A program made the position numbers and the translations under genes. 64,000 bases of DNA, taken from positions 3,844,001-3,908,000 of the forward strand of contig NZ_CP082945.1 in the NCBI RefSeq assembly GCF_019933235.1. Direction: 5' to 3'. Shown in pieces: positions 25,381 to 33,400 of this stretch. Under the pieces are notes generated by a model. It was not told where the DNA came from and ran no database searches. It saw only the letters and a list, made by a program, of their open reading frames with translations. The DNA comes from Streptomyces angustmyceticus (lineage in GTDB: Bacteria; Actinomycetota; Actinomycetes; Streptomycetales; Streptomycetaceae). Every line of letters starts with the position of its first letter. Positions within the stretch are counted from its first letter, which is position 1.

Positions 25381-26577
25381 TCATGCTCTCCCCTGGTATC
25401 CCAGTAGCCGCTCGTCGTACCTCCATGACCAGGAGGCGAACACATCCCTCTCGTCTACCGGCCACATCCGCGGGTACCGCACGACCCCCGACCGGGGCCT
25501 GGTTCGTTGCGTTGGGGGAGCGTATTGGCGCGGATACAGAGCGCCGTAGATCTCACGGCTGACTTCGTAGTAGTGAAGTCCTGCCTCCGTGGGGGAGTAG
25601 TACTTCACCTCTTGCTGGGCATCGAGGCGTTCGCGGATCAAAGGCCGGCCCCCGCTGAACCGTCGGCCGAGGAGTCCAGGCCAGACATCGGGGTCGAACG
25701 ATTCGGGAAGCTCGACTCCCTGCTCCGGGCGTTCCACGCGTCGGCCTGCACCTGAGAGGGCCACCATTGCCCTCCACTGGCGGAAGGTCATCGCATCGTC
25801 GAGGAAATCGGCGAGGAACGCTGCCGCCAATTCGGGAGCGACTCTGATGCGCGTCTCCACTTCCATTAGGTGAAGATGAGCGACCCGCCGCTCTCTATCG
25901 TTCTGTGCGTAGTCGACCTCGGCGGTGTACCGCTCGCGGTCTTTAAGGAATGCGCGGTAGTTTCCGATCTGCTGGTTGAACAGGCGGCACACGACGCCGG
26001 CAGGGTGCCCAATGAGGCGAGCAAGCGCGAGGAGGTCCTGTTCGTCCGGGTCTACGACTGCGGGCGTGCCTGTCGTGTGGGCGCGCTCGAAGAGCGCGCC
26101 CACACACTTGACGGCCTGTGCCCGTCGCATCACTGCGGCCGGATGAGTATGCAAGGCCTGCATCACTGCACGCAGCGGAACTCCGAGGCTCTCCGCTAGC
26201 CGTACTGGTACCGCTCCCCGGCCACGAGAGGGGAGCCGTGCCTGCTGTTCAATCCTGCGATACGTGCTACGGCTGATGCCGGCCAGCTCAGCAAGGCGGG
26301 CTGCGGTCAGCCCTCTCTGGCGCCGCATCGCATACAGACTGTGCGCTTCGACATGGCGTTGGGGCTCGGGGCACAGAACATGGACATCGGTCAGGCCGAG
26401 AGCCTGGCCCAACTCCGCCACGCGCCGAGCTTCCGGCACACGCTTCCCACTCTCGTAGGCGAGGATCGCGGATTTCGAGGTCCCCAAATCCGCCGCCAAC
26501 TCCGCTGCGCTGAGCCCCTTGCGCTGCCTCAGCCACCGCAGCGCGTGGCCATCAAACGTACCCGCGCCCCGAGCCAC
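25381..26577 (-). CDS. Regulator with two XRE-type HTH domains
   Basis: 398 aa from GTG 26577 (GAGGAGG just upstream). First HTH about residues 10-60 (LSAAELAADLGTSKSAILAYESG). The second, about 80-135, has LTAARLAELAGISRSTYRRIE. The helical C-terminal part has no recognised fold and ends SWRYDERLLGYQG. Two HTHs suggest binding to the repeated operators upstream (26613-26810). It sits inside the island and is probably its regulator. Confidence 0.82.
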   Translation of the reverse strand: MARGAGTFDGHALRWLRQRKGLSAAELAADLGTSKSAILAYESGKRVPEARRVAELGQALGLTDVHVLCPEPQRHVEAHSLYAMRRQRGLTAARLAELAGISRSTYRRIEQQARLPSRGRGAVPVRLAESLGVPLRAVMQALHTHPAAVMRRAQAVKCVGALFERAHTTGTPAVVDPDEQDLLALARLIGHPAGVVCRLFNQQIGNYRAFLKDRERYTAEVDYAQNDRERRVAHLHLMEVETRIRVAPELAAAFLADFLDDAMTFRQWRAMVALSGAGRRVERPEQGVELPESFDPDVWPGLLGRRFSGGRPLIRERLDAQQEVKYYSPTEAGLHYYEVSREIYGALYPRQYAPPTQRTRPRSGVVRYPRMWPVDERDVFASWSWRYDERLLGYQGRA

Positions 26578-26612
26578 GCTGCCTCCTCATCCCTCGTCCG
26601 ACTCAACCCGAG

Positions 26613-26810
26613 GGTACCGTTTAGGTGTACGTGTGTGAGTCAACTAGCCGGCGGGAGCCGCACATGGAGAGTATCTGCTGGTCAGGGCCTCGCGCAGGTA
26701 CCGTTTAGGGTTATAGAGGTTTGCATTAGCCGGCTAGGCGATGCATTCTCTTAGAGAAGTTAGGACGGCTCCCGTCCTCTAACGTCGCTGATGGGTATCC
26801 CATACCCATG
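26613..26810. promoter_or_regulatory. Putative operator/promoter array upstream of the double-HTH regulator
   Basis: Contains two copies of GGTACCGTTTAGG (26613-26625 and 26697-26709, 84 bp apart), each followed about 30 bases later by TAGCCGGC. Two inverted repeats follow: GGACGG-ctc-CCGTCC (26763-26777) and ATGGGTAT-ccc-ATACCCAT (26791-26809). The array lies between the regulator and the 48-aa peptide gene; autoregulation is inferred. Confidence 0.6.
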
Positions 26811-26835
26811 TAGGCGCTGAAGCACATAAAGAGAA

Positions 26836-26878
26836 GAGGGGCTCGCGCTCGGTGGCCACCAGTACGCGCGAACCCCTC
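26836..26878. terminator. Hairpin terminator candidate
   Basis: GAGGGGCTCGCGCT pairs with CGCGCGAACCCCTC at 12 of 14 positions across a 14-base loop. It follows the 48-aa peptide gene on the minus strand. Confidence 0.5.
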
Positions 26879-26900
26879 CAGACCGCTTCAGATTCTGAGC

Positions 26901-26932
26901 GCGGCGGGTGTGGTGTCAGCCACACCCGCCGC
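26901..26932. terminator. Perfect 13-bp hairpin at the end of the 48-aa gene
   Basis: GCGGCGGGTGTGG and its exact complement around six bases. The stem includes the last codons and stop of the 48-aa peptide gene (stop 26918-26916), so termination is coupled tightly to its end. Confidence 0.65.
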
Positions 26933-27062
26933 CGAAGAGCGCCGGCAGCAGCACCTTGATGAGGAACATCAGCCCCTCGAAGGCGACTTGGTGAAAGCGC
27001 TCACGCGTCCAGAACCTGGGGTCCTTCTCGTCCTCCCCCTGCGGGGACGGCGATCCGGACAT
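26916..27062 (-). CDS. 48-aa peptide with hydrophobic C-terminal helix
   Basis: Small gene with ATG 27062 preceded by AAAGGGGG at nine bases. Charged N-terminal half (EDEKDPRFWTRERFHQ), then a hydrophobic helix (GLMFLIKVLLPALFGGG) ending Gly-Cys-Gly. A strong hairpin overlaps its stop. Not recognised. Size and layout resemble single-span membrane peptides or small toxins found on mobile elements, but that is speculation. Confidence 0.6.
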   Translation of the reverse strand: MSGSPSPQGEDEKDPRFWTRERFHQVAFEGLMFLIKVLLPALFGGGCG

Positions 27063-27458
27063 GCGGTATCACCCCCTTTCCATCGGTAGGCCTTAAGGCG
27101 CCCACCGAGCCAGGAAGGTGACGGGTCAAAGCTTACCGCGTTCGCGTGACACCCCCGGGGCGCTGCATGCTCATATGACCTGTGGCCCCATCAGGGATAG
27201 GCAGCACAAGGGCCGTTGTCGTCCTACACCTTCAAGTCCCAGGTTCGATGGCCGGGTTGCTGCCTGAACCACAGGAAGTGGTGCGCGCCACGGTGCACAG
27301 CTGAATTTCCGGCGCGTGCCCGTAAGTACGAGAACGTCGTCTCCACTGCACCGGCTATGGGCGCGATGGCGTCACGGCCCGTCGCCGCCCGCGCCCACAT
27401 CGACAGCGTGGATCCGGTCGCAGCCGCCGCCCTGAACGGGGACGTTGTTTCTCTACCG
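27063..27458. other. Island intergenic region without recognised gene
   Basis: About 400 bases between the 48-aa gene and repeat B. Open frames are short and run into the tRNA-like repeat; no family recognised. May hold remnants of a lost element gene. Confidence 0.4.
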
Positions 27459-27516
27459 CTGCGGAGGCTGTGGGATTTGAACCCACGGTAACGTTGCCGC
27501 CACGACAGCTTTCAAG
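27459..27516 (-). repeat. Attachment-site copy B (58 bp, two mismatches)
   Basis: Same tRNA-Ser 3' segment as A and C but with two substitutions (27490 and 27509), diverging after TTTCAAG. Abuts the truncated integrase. Confidence 0.8.
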
Positions 27517-27550
27517 GGACAGCCCGTAAGTGAAGCGTCATGGCTTCTGA

Positions 27551-28525
27551 CCTGCCGGGAAGGGCTCCAAGGAGCGAGGGCCCGCGGCCGAAATTGCGTC
27601 GGCACTCACCTGGGTCGCCAAACACTCCCTGAAAGTCGCCGACCTCAACGACTCGGACACCTTGCGGCGAGCACTCACGGCCCTGTCCCTGAAGCTGGAC
27701 GGCAAGAAGGCAGCGGAGAACACGGTCAGGCGCAAGCGCACCGCCTTCAACAACGCTCTGCGATACGCCGTTGAACGGGACCTGCTGACCGGCAATCCGC
27801 TCTCGCGCATCGACTGGGATCCGCCGGCAACCGACGACGAGGTGGATTTCCGCTACGTGCCGAACCCGGCACAGACGCGGGCTCTGCTGGAGGCAGTACG
27901 GGACCAGGGCAAGCGAGGAGAGCACCTGCACGGGTTCTTCGGCTGCATGTACTACGCGGCTATGCGCCCGTCCGAGGTGGCCCAGCTCAGCAAGCGGGAC
28001 TGCAAGCTGCCCGCGTCCGGCTGGGGCGAACTCATCCTGAACCGGAGCCGCCCGGAGGTCGGTGCGGGTTGGACGGACGACGGCAAGTCATACGAGCTCC
28101 GCGGGCTCAAGCGCCGTGCGCGCAAGACCACCCGGCCGGTCCCGGTCCCGCCCGTCCTGGTGGCGATGCTGCGCCGGCACATGGAGACGTACGGCACCGC
28201 TCCCGATGGCCGGCTGTTCGCCGCGGCCCGCGGCGGCCGGGTGAGATCCACCGAGTACGCTGCGGTATGGCAGAAGGCGAGGGAAAAGGCGCTCTCTGCC
28301 GAGGACACAGCGAGCCCCCTCGCGGAGGTCCCATACTCCCTACGGCACGCCGGGGTATCGCTCTGGATCAAGGCCGGAGTGGACCCGGTGGAAGTCGCCC
28401 GGCGGGCCGGCCACAGCATCGCGGTGCTGTGGAAGTTCTACGCGAAGATCCTCCGCGGCCAGGAGCATCGCGCGAACCAGCTCATCGATGACGCCCTGGG
28501 GGCACCAGAGGACCCCGCCGCCTGA
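27551..28525 (+). pseudogene. Tyrosine recombinase/integrase, 5'-truncated
   Basis: Open frame from just after a TGA (27548-27550). The first usable start is TTG 27662 (287 aa), but integrase-like sequence (AEIASALTWVAKHSLKVADLN) precedes it. The catalytic domain is intact: YYAAMRPSEVAQL (Arg), YSLRHAGVSLW, RRAGHSIAVLWKFYAKIL (His and nucleophilic Tyr). Full-length relatives in actinobacterial elements are much longer, so the N-terminal arm and core-binding domains are partly lost, apparently by a junction near repeat B. Confidence 0.8.
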
Positions 28526-28639
28526 ACGTGACGTCACGCATCTGCCCGGTCCGCGAGCTGTTAGCGCCGGCGCCACGCTTCCGGTCTTGGGGAACATGGT
28601 CCCCAAGACCGGTCCCGTGCTACTGGGCACGAGCGGGTC

Positions 28640-28840
28640 TCAGTCCCCCTGGCCCCGGGCTCGCCGCTGCAGGAACCCGTAAGCGTACGGAACCTCGTCG
28701 GGATGCCGGTGCAGGCGAGCGAGCAGCCACGCCTCATCACCGCTGAGGTGGGGGTGGTCGGCCCGCAGCCGGCGGGCGCGCCAGGTGGTGCGGGGCGCCA
28801 GGAGCCACCGCTGGAGGCCGTACCGGGCGGACAGGGTCAC
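28640..28840 (-). CDS. 66-aa basic protein coupled to the SLATT-like gene
   Basis: Starts at a GTG overlapping the stop of the upstream gene (GTGA), so it is co-translated with it. Arg-rich and helical-looking (YGLQRWLLAPRTTWRARRL, DEAWLLARLHRHPDEVPY). No family recognised. Tight coupling suggests a functional partner of the membrane protein. Confidence 0.6.
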   Translation of the reverse strand: MTLSARYGLQRWLLAPRTTWRARRLRADHPHLSGDEAWLLARLHRHPDEVPYAYGFLQRRARGQGD

Positions 28841-29697
28841 ACGACCTCCTGCCGACCCTGATGGGGCTGGTCGAGCTGCTGCTCACGCTTGCGCTGCTCG
28901 ACACGCAGGGCCTCGACCCTCTCGGCGAACAGTTCCAGGCTCTCCTTCTCGTCGGAGAGGTTGTACGGGGCGATGGCCAGGTCGAGAGCGGTGACTTCCT
29001 GCTCGATGGAATCGGCGGTCTGCTGGAGGTTGAAGCCGCGCTCCTTGAACTTGAAGTAGCCCATTACCGAGGTGATGACGGTGACGGTGCCGCCAAGGCC
29101 GATGAGAATGCCCTTGCCCGGCTGCGGCGTGTCATACAGAGCGGTGACGCCGGTGACGGCGGCCGAGCAGAGAATGAGCGTCCATTGGAGCCAGTTGTGC
29201 CAGCGGCGATAGCTCGCGCTCTCCCCCCGCAGGCGGTCGATCTCCCGGGGGATGGCGTCCCGGTAGGAATACTGCCGATCGAAGGCCGCCCGCGCGACCT
29301 TGGACGCGGCCAGAACCCGCTCTTCCTCGGCCAGTTCGAGGTTCAGCTTCAGCTCCGCGACCGAAAGGTCTTGTTGCGTGCGACTTCCCTCCTCGTTCCT
29401 AATCCAGGGCTGCGCAGTGTCGAAGTTACTGCTGAACACGGCGCACCCCACGAAGAGGGCCCCGGCAAACACGACACCGAAGACGTTGATCGGCGCCATG
29501 TTGTAGTGGCGCCAGGTGAGAGCGGTCGCGCCGACCAGGGAGAGCAGCAGGAACGGAGGCCCGACCACGCCAATGAGGGTGGCGACGCTGACCAGGCGGG
29601 TGCGTTTGATCTGACGTTGGAGGTTGGCGACGGTCCGCCGGTGGTCTATCAGTGCGTTGATGCGATCGTCGTCTCCGACGGGGCCGGACTGCGGCAT
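28837..29697 (-). CDS. SLATT/DUF4231-like four-helix membrane protein
   Basis: 286 aa from ATG 29697 (GGGGGAA upstream); the frame is open 81 codons further but that part looks non-coding. Two hydrophobic pairs: about residues 37-85 (TLIGVVGPPFLLLSLVGATA; VFGVVFAGALFVGCAVF) and 165-215 (WTLILCSAAVTGVTALY; ILIGLGGTVTVITSVMGYF), each followed by long charged helices. This resembles the SLATT superfamily of predicted pore-forming effectors linked with nucleotide-signal conflict systems. No nucleotide cyclase or SLOG gene is adjacent; its partner may be the 66-aa protein. Confidence 0.72.
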   Translation of the reverse strand: MPQSGPVGDDDRINALIDHRRTVANLQRQIKRTRLVSVATLIGVVGPPFLLLSLVGATALTWRHYNMAPINVFGVVFAGALFVGCAVFSSNFDTAQPWIRNEEGSRTQQDLSVAELKLNLELAEEERVLAASKVARAAFDRQYSYRDAIPREIDRLRGESASYRRWHNWLQWTLILCSAAVTGVTALYDTPQPGKGILIGLGGTVTVITSVMGYFKFKERGFNLQQTADSIEQEVTALDLAIAPYNLSDEKESLELFAERVEALRVEQRKREQQLDQPHQGRQEVV

Positions 29698-30106
29698 GAG
29701 CTGGCTTCCCCCATGAACTGCTCGGCTGATGGCCAGTTCGGCGATCGGGAGACCAGCAGTGCGGACTCTCCGCGGACCACCCGTCAAGGCTCCGCCGTCA
29801 ATTCCCGACCGCCTCACAGTCCTCTGATATAGCTCGCCCCACGTGGCCAATAGGTCACATTCCGTGAGGCTGACGCAAACTGCGTACTCATGGCTGAATC
29901 CACACCCAGCGGCCTTCATTGGGCGTGGTGTCGAGGCCACCGCACGGCCAGCACTCCCGCTCGCCCGGCAGCTCGGAGCTCGCGTGACCAGAGGACCCCG
30001 CCGTCAGAAGGTGAGGTCCCACGGGCCGGAACCTGGCCACAGCCTGGCCACACGCGCTGGTCACGACTGGGATCCGAGCGTCTGAGGTGAGACAGCGCAC
30101 GCAGAA
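29698..30106. other. Region upstream of the SLATT-like gene
   Basis: About 400 bases to the tRNA terminator. No convincing gene; presumably contains the promoter of the SLATT-like operon. Its end (GGTGAGACAG, CGCAGAAGG) matches the sequence next to repeat A, so the duplication extends beyond the tRNA. Confidence 0.45.
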
Positions 30107-30139
30107 GGAGCGGGCCCCGGAAGAACCGGGACCCGCTCC
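30107..30139 (-). terminator. tRNA-Ser terminator hairpin
   Basis: GGAGCGGGCCCCGG pairs with CCGGGACCCGCTCC at 13 of 14 positions around AAGAA, 24 bases 3' of the tRNA. Confidence 0.7.
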
Positions 30140-30155
30140 GACCTGCAGTTTTCCT

Positions 30156-30221
30156 ACCTCTGCGGAGGCTGTGGGATTTGAACCCACGGTGACGTTGCCG
30201 CCACGACAGTTTTCAAGACTG
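30156..30221 (-). repeat. Attachment-site copy C (3' part of intact tRNA-Ser)
   Basis: Sixty-six bases identical to 25101-25166; here joined to the tRNA 5' half. Confidence 0.85.
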
Positions 30222-30249
30222 TTCCCTTAGGCCGCTCGGGCAAGCCTCC
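30163..30249 (-). tRNA. tRNA-Ser (anticodon TGA)
   Basis: 87-nt tRNA with a long variable arm. Acceptor GGAGGCT pairs with AGCCTCC plus discriminator G. The D-arm region is GCCCGAGCGGCC. Anticodon loop CTTGAAA in the stem CAGT/ACTG gives TGA. T-arm GTGGGTTCAAATCCCAC. CCA is not encoded. Serves as integration target for the adjacent island. Confidence 0.95.
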
Positions 30250-30301
30250 CCGCGGCACCGGCGCGCGGGGCGCTTGGGTGTCGCGGGATCAGACTAGCGC
30301 G

Positions 30302-31804
30302 TCACTTGTCGCCTGTGCGCTGGCCCAGGGTGACGTGGGCGGTGTGCTCCTTGCCGCCGCGCTTGTAGGTCAGGGTGACCTGGTCGCCGGGCTTGTGCTG
30401 CCAGATCTCGCTGATGAGGGTGGGGCCGCTGTCGACGACGGTGTCGTCGAGCTTGGTGATGGTGTCGCCGGGCTTGAGGCCCGCCTTGTCGGCGGGGCCG
30501 TTCGGGGTGACGGCGTCGGAGCCGTTGTTGCCGGTGCGGGCGATGGTCGCGCCGTTTCCGGTGTCCCGCATGCCGACCTGGACGCCGATCTGGGGGTAGA
30601 CCGGCTTTCCGGTCCTGATCAGGTCCTGTGCCACCCGCCGCGCCTGGTCGATGGGGATGGCGAAGCCCAGGCCGATGCTGCCGGACTGCTGGGACTCGCC
30701 GCCCAGGCCGCCGCCGTTGCCGGCCGACTGGATGGCGGAGTTGATGCCGATGACGTTGCCGGCGGCGTCCATCAGCGGGCCGCCGGAGTTGCCGGGGTTT
30801 ATCGAGGCGTCCGTCTGCAGGGCGCTCATGTACGAGGCGCTGGTGCCGCCGCCGTCGCTGGAGGCCACCGGGCGGTCCTTGGCGCTGATGATGCCGGTGG
30901 TGACCGTGCCGGACAGGCCGAAGGGGGCGCCGATGGCGATCGTGGCGTCGCCGACCTGGACGTTGGAGGACTTGCCGAGCGGGAGCGGGTTGAGCTGGGC
31001 GCCGGAGGCGTTCTTCAGCTTGATCACGGCGACGTCGTAGCCCTGGGCGTGGCCGACGACCTCGGCGTCGTACTTCTTGCCGTTGGAGAACGTCGCGGTG
31101 AGCTTGCCGCCGTCGGCCGCGCTGGCGACGACGTGGTTGTTGGTGAGGATGTGGCCCTGCTTGTCGTAGATGAAGCCGGTGCCCGTGCCGCCCTCGCCGG
31201 TGGCGCCCTGGGCCTCGATCGTCACGACGCTCGGCAGCGCCTTCTGCGCTATCCCGGAGACGGAGGTGGGCTTGCGGTTCAGCGCCCCGGGGTCGCCGGA
31301 CGCGGAGACCGTCGTCGAGGCGCTGTCGTTCTGGCCCGCGGCCCAGAAGCCGATGCCGCCGCCGATGCCGCCGGCGACCAGCGCGGCCACCAGGACGGCC
31401 GCGATCAGGCCGCCGTTGCGCCGCTTGGGGACGGGGCCGCCGGTCGTGCCCCAGGGGTCGCCGCCGCCGTGGGGAGGCTGCTGGCCCCAGCCGCCTCCGC
31501 CCGCTCCGGCCCCCGGGTAGGCGGGGATCTGGGCGGTCCGGTCGGCCGTGGGGTCGTCGCCGGGGTGGCCGTAGCCGGGCTGCGGGACGCGTCCGTCGTG
31601 GTACGGAGGCATCCGCCCCGGACCGTCGAAGCCGCCGCCGGAGGCCGGGGTGACCGTCGGCGCGAAGTCCGGCGGCGGGGGCGCCGCGGGCGGGGCGCCG
31701 GGAGTCTGGGCGCCGGAGGCGGACGCGGAGGCGCGGTCCGGCTGCGGCCCGGTCGGCGGCTTGGCCTCCGACGGGACGGCGGCTCCCTCGTTCTCGGTGC
31801 TCAC
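30302..31804 (-). CDS. HtrA/DegP-like membrane-anchored serine protease with PDZ domain
   Basis: 500 aa from GTG 31804 (GAGGAGAG upstream). The N-terminal cytoplasmic Pro/Gly-rich region (about 1-130) is followed by one transmembrane helix (GGLIAAVLVAALVAGGIGGGIGFW). Then comes the trypsin-like domain with His in LTNNHVV, Asp in YDVAVIKLK and Ser in NPGNSGGPL. The C-terminal PDZ has GPADKAGLKPGDTITKLDD. The protease faces outside the membrane and probably handles misfolded envelope proteins. Confidence 0.93.
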   Translation of the reverse strand: MSTENEGAAVPSEAKPPTGPQPDRASASASGAQTPGAPPAAPPPPDFAPTVTPASGGGFDGPGRMPPYHDGRVPQPGYGHPGDDPTADRTAQIPAYPGAGAGGGGWGQQPPHGGGDPWGTTGGPVPKRRNGGLIAAVLVAALVAGGIGGGIGFWAAGQNDSASTTVSASGDPGALNRKPTSVSGIAQKALPSVVTIEAQGATGEGGTGTGFIYDKQGHILTNNHVVASAADGGKLTATFSNGKKYDAEVVGHAQGYDVAVIKLKNASGAQLNPLPLGKSSNVQVGDATIAIGAPFGLSGTVTTGIISAKDRPVASSDGGGTSASYMSALQTDASINPGNSGGPLMDAAGNVIGINSAIQSAGNGGGLGGESQQSGSIGLGFAIPIDQARRVAQDLIRTGKPVYPQIGVQVGMRDTGNGATIARTGNNGSDAVTPNGPADKAGLKPGDTITKLDDTVVDSGPTLISEIWQHKPGDQVTLTYKRGGKEHTAHVTLGQRTGDK

Positions 31805-32414
31805 AGCTCTCTCCTCAGCTTCACGACTGTCGGCGCCCACGGCCCCGGCGGGAGGGGTGTTCCCTCCGCCGGGTGCCCGTCCACCTCTCGGTGTCCGGGG
31901 GCGATGCCGTTTCTTCCGGGGCTTGCAGTTGGGCCGGACCCTGGGGGTGCGTCCGGGTGGTGCGGTCGGCGGGCCTGGCGGTCCGCCGGTGGTGCGGTCG
32001 GGGGCCCGAGGGCCTCCTGGTCGCATTTTCCGGGCCGGGGAGCCCTGCGGGCCCTCCGGGACCGGAGCGTTCCCCGTACGGGACGGGGGATCCGGTACTC
32101 CAGCATCAAGGATCCGGGCGGTACGGGCGAGTCCCGGTCCGCGGACCGGGATCCGCGGGCCCTGAACCGCGGGCTCCGGCCCGCGCCTCCCGGCTGTCGT
32201 GAGGCCCGGTCCGCGTCCCCGGCCCGGAAAGCGCGGGCCGGAGGGTACGGGCGAGCCTCCCTTTCAGCCTTTCCCACCACGCGTCAGAGCGCCGTAAGCC
32301 GAGGCTGTGACTCTGCCCTCATCCTTTATGCCGGACAAAACCGGCGCATCCCCTGTTCCGCACCCCGGGGCACGCGCCCGGCGGCCCGGCGACGGTGGAT
32401 GGCACGATAACGCG
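31805..32414. other. Divergent intergenic region with a 20-bp palindrome
   Basis: About 600 GC-rich bases between the protease and the phosphodiesterase; no convincing gene. Holds a perfect 20-bp palindrome, TCCCGGTCCG followed by its complement (32132-32151), and nearby CCGCGGGC repeats; may be regulatory or structural. Confidence 0.5.
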
Positions 32415-33260
32415 GTGACCTCTGCGCACCCCGCCCAGGACGGCCGTCCGGGCCGTCATGCCATTTCCGTCATCGCCCACCGCGGCGCCTCCGAGGACGC
32501 CCCGGAGCACACCCTCGCCGCCTACCGCAGAGCGATCGAGGACGGCGCGGACGCCCTGGAGTGCGATGTCCGGCTGACCGCCGACGGCCACCTGGTCTGC
32601 GTCCACGACCGGCGGGTCAACCGCACCTCGAACGGGCGCGGTTCGGTCTCCGCCCTCGAACTCGCCGACCTCGCGACGCTCGACTTCGGCTCCTGGAAGG
32701 ACGAGGGCACCGGGTACGAGGCACCGGACCGGCAGCACGAGGACCCCGAGCGGACCTCCGTGCTCACGCTGGAGCGGCTGCTGGAGCTGGTCGCCGACGC
32801 CGACCGCCGGGTCGAGCTGGCCATCGAGACCAAACACCCCACCCGCTGGGCCGGACAGGTGGAGGAGCGGCTGGTCGAGCTGCTCACCCGGTTCGGGTAC
32901 GCCGGACCGGCCCCGCGCACCGACCGGACCTCCCCGGTGCGCGTCATGAGCTTCTCGGCGCGCTCGCTGCACCGGGTACGGGCCGCGGCGCCCGGCATCC
33001 CCGGGGTCTACCTGATGCAGTTCCTCACCCCGCGGCACCGCGACGGCCGGCTCCCGCCCGGCGTCGGCATCGCGGGCCCGGGGATCCGGATCCTCCGCGC
33101 GCACCCCGAGTACGTCGAAAAGGCGCACCGCGCCGGGCACCGGGTGCACGTCTGGACCGTCAACGACAGCGCCGATGTCGAGCTGTGCCGGGAATTGGGC
33201 GTGGACGCCGTCATTACAAATCGTCCCAAGCAGGTGCGAAACCAGCTGGGTCTTGGGTAA
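32415..33260 (+). CDS. Glycerophosphodiester phosphodiesterase
   Basis: About 281 aa from GTG 32415; the frame is open to 32307, but homology begins at ISVIAHRGASEDAPEHTLAAY. GDPD motifs: HRG, EHT, ECDVRLTADGHLVCVHD, ELAIETKHP, VHVWTVND and VDAVITNRP. Hydrolyses glycerophosphodiesters to glycerol-3-phosphate and an alcohol. No signal peptide is visible, so cytosolic. No ribosome site is obvious before the GTG, so translation may be leaderless. Confidence 0.9.
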   Translation: MTSAHPAQDGRPGRHAISVIAHRGASEDAPEHTLAAYRRAIEDGADALECDVRLTADGHLVCVHDRRVNRTSNGRGSVSALELADLATLDFGSWKDEGTGYEAPDRQHEDPERTSVLTLERLLELVADADRRVELAIETKHPTRWAGQVEERLVELLTRFGYAGPAPRTDRTSPVRVMSFSARSLHRVRAAAPGIPGVYLMQFLTPRHRDGRLPPGVGIAGPGIRILRAHPEYVEKAHRAGHRVHVWTVNDSADVELCRELGVDAVITNRPKQVRNQLGLG

Positions 33261-33400
33261 AGCCCTTCACAGGGTGTGCACCGGCGCATTCGGGCCGTAT
33301 TCGGTTATGTCCAATGCGTCACCGCGTGTCGCTTGGCCGGTTTCCGGTCCAGTCCATTGGGGCATTCATCCCGTGGCGTGGGGCAAAGGAGGTCTCGGGG

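Larger units (their letters stand above)
25101..30249. mobile_element. Decayed tRNA-Ser-integrated genomic island
   Basis: Region delimited by direct copies of the tRNA-Ser(TGA) 3' segment: A at 25101, an internal divergent copy B at 27459, and the intact tRNA (C) at 30156. It contains a phage-type double-HTH regulator, a truncated integrase and a SLATT-like effector, but no intact replication or transfer gene. The third copy indicates two tandem insertions or a remnant of one. Probably immobile on its own. Confidence 0.75.

Noticed and set aside
26264..26754. Plus-strand frames opposite the double-HTH regulator
   Set aside because: Shadow frames; the minus strand has clear HTH domains and a ribosome site.
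27459..27516. Second functional tRNA-Ser gene
   Set aside because: Only the 3' segment is present; no D-arm or 5' acceptor follows, so it is an att-type remnant. The same applies to 25101-25166.
33261..33400. N-terminal extension of the ATPase gene from the longer open frame starting at 32561
   Set aside because: The upstream frame overlaps the phosphodiesterase gene out of frame; a strong ribosome site fixes the start at 33401.
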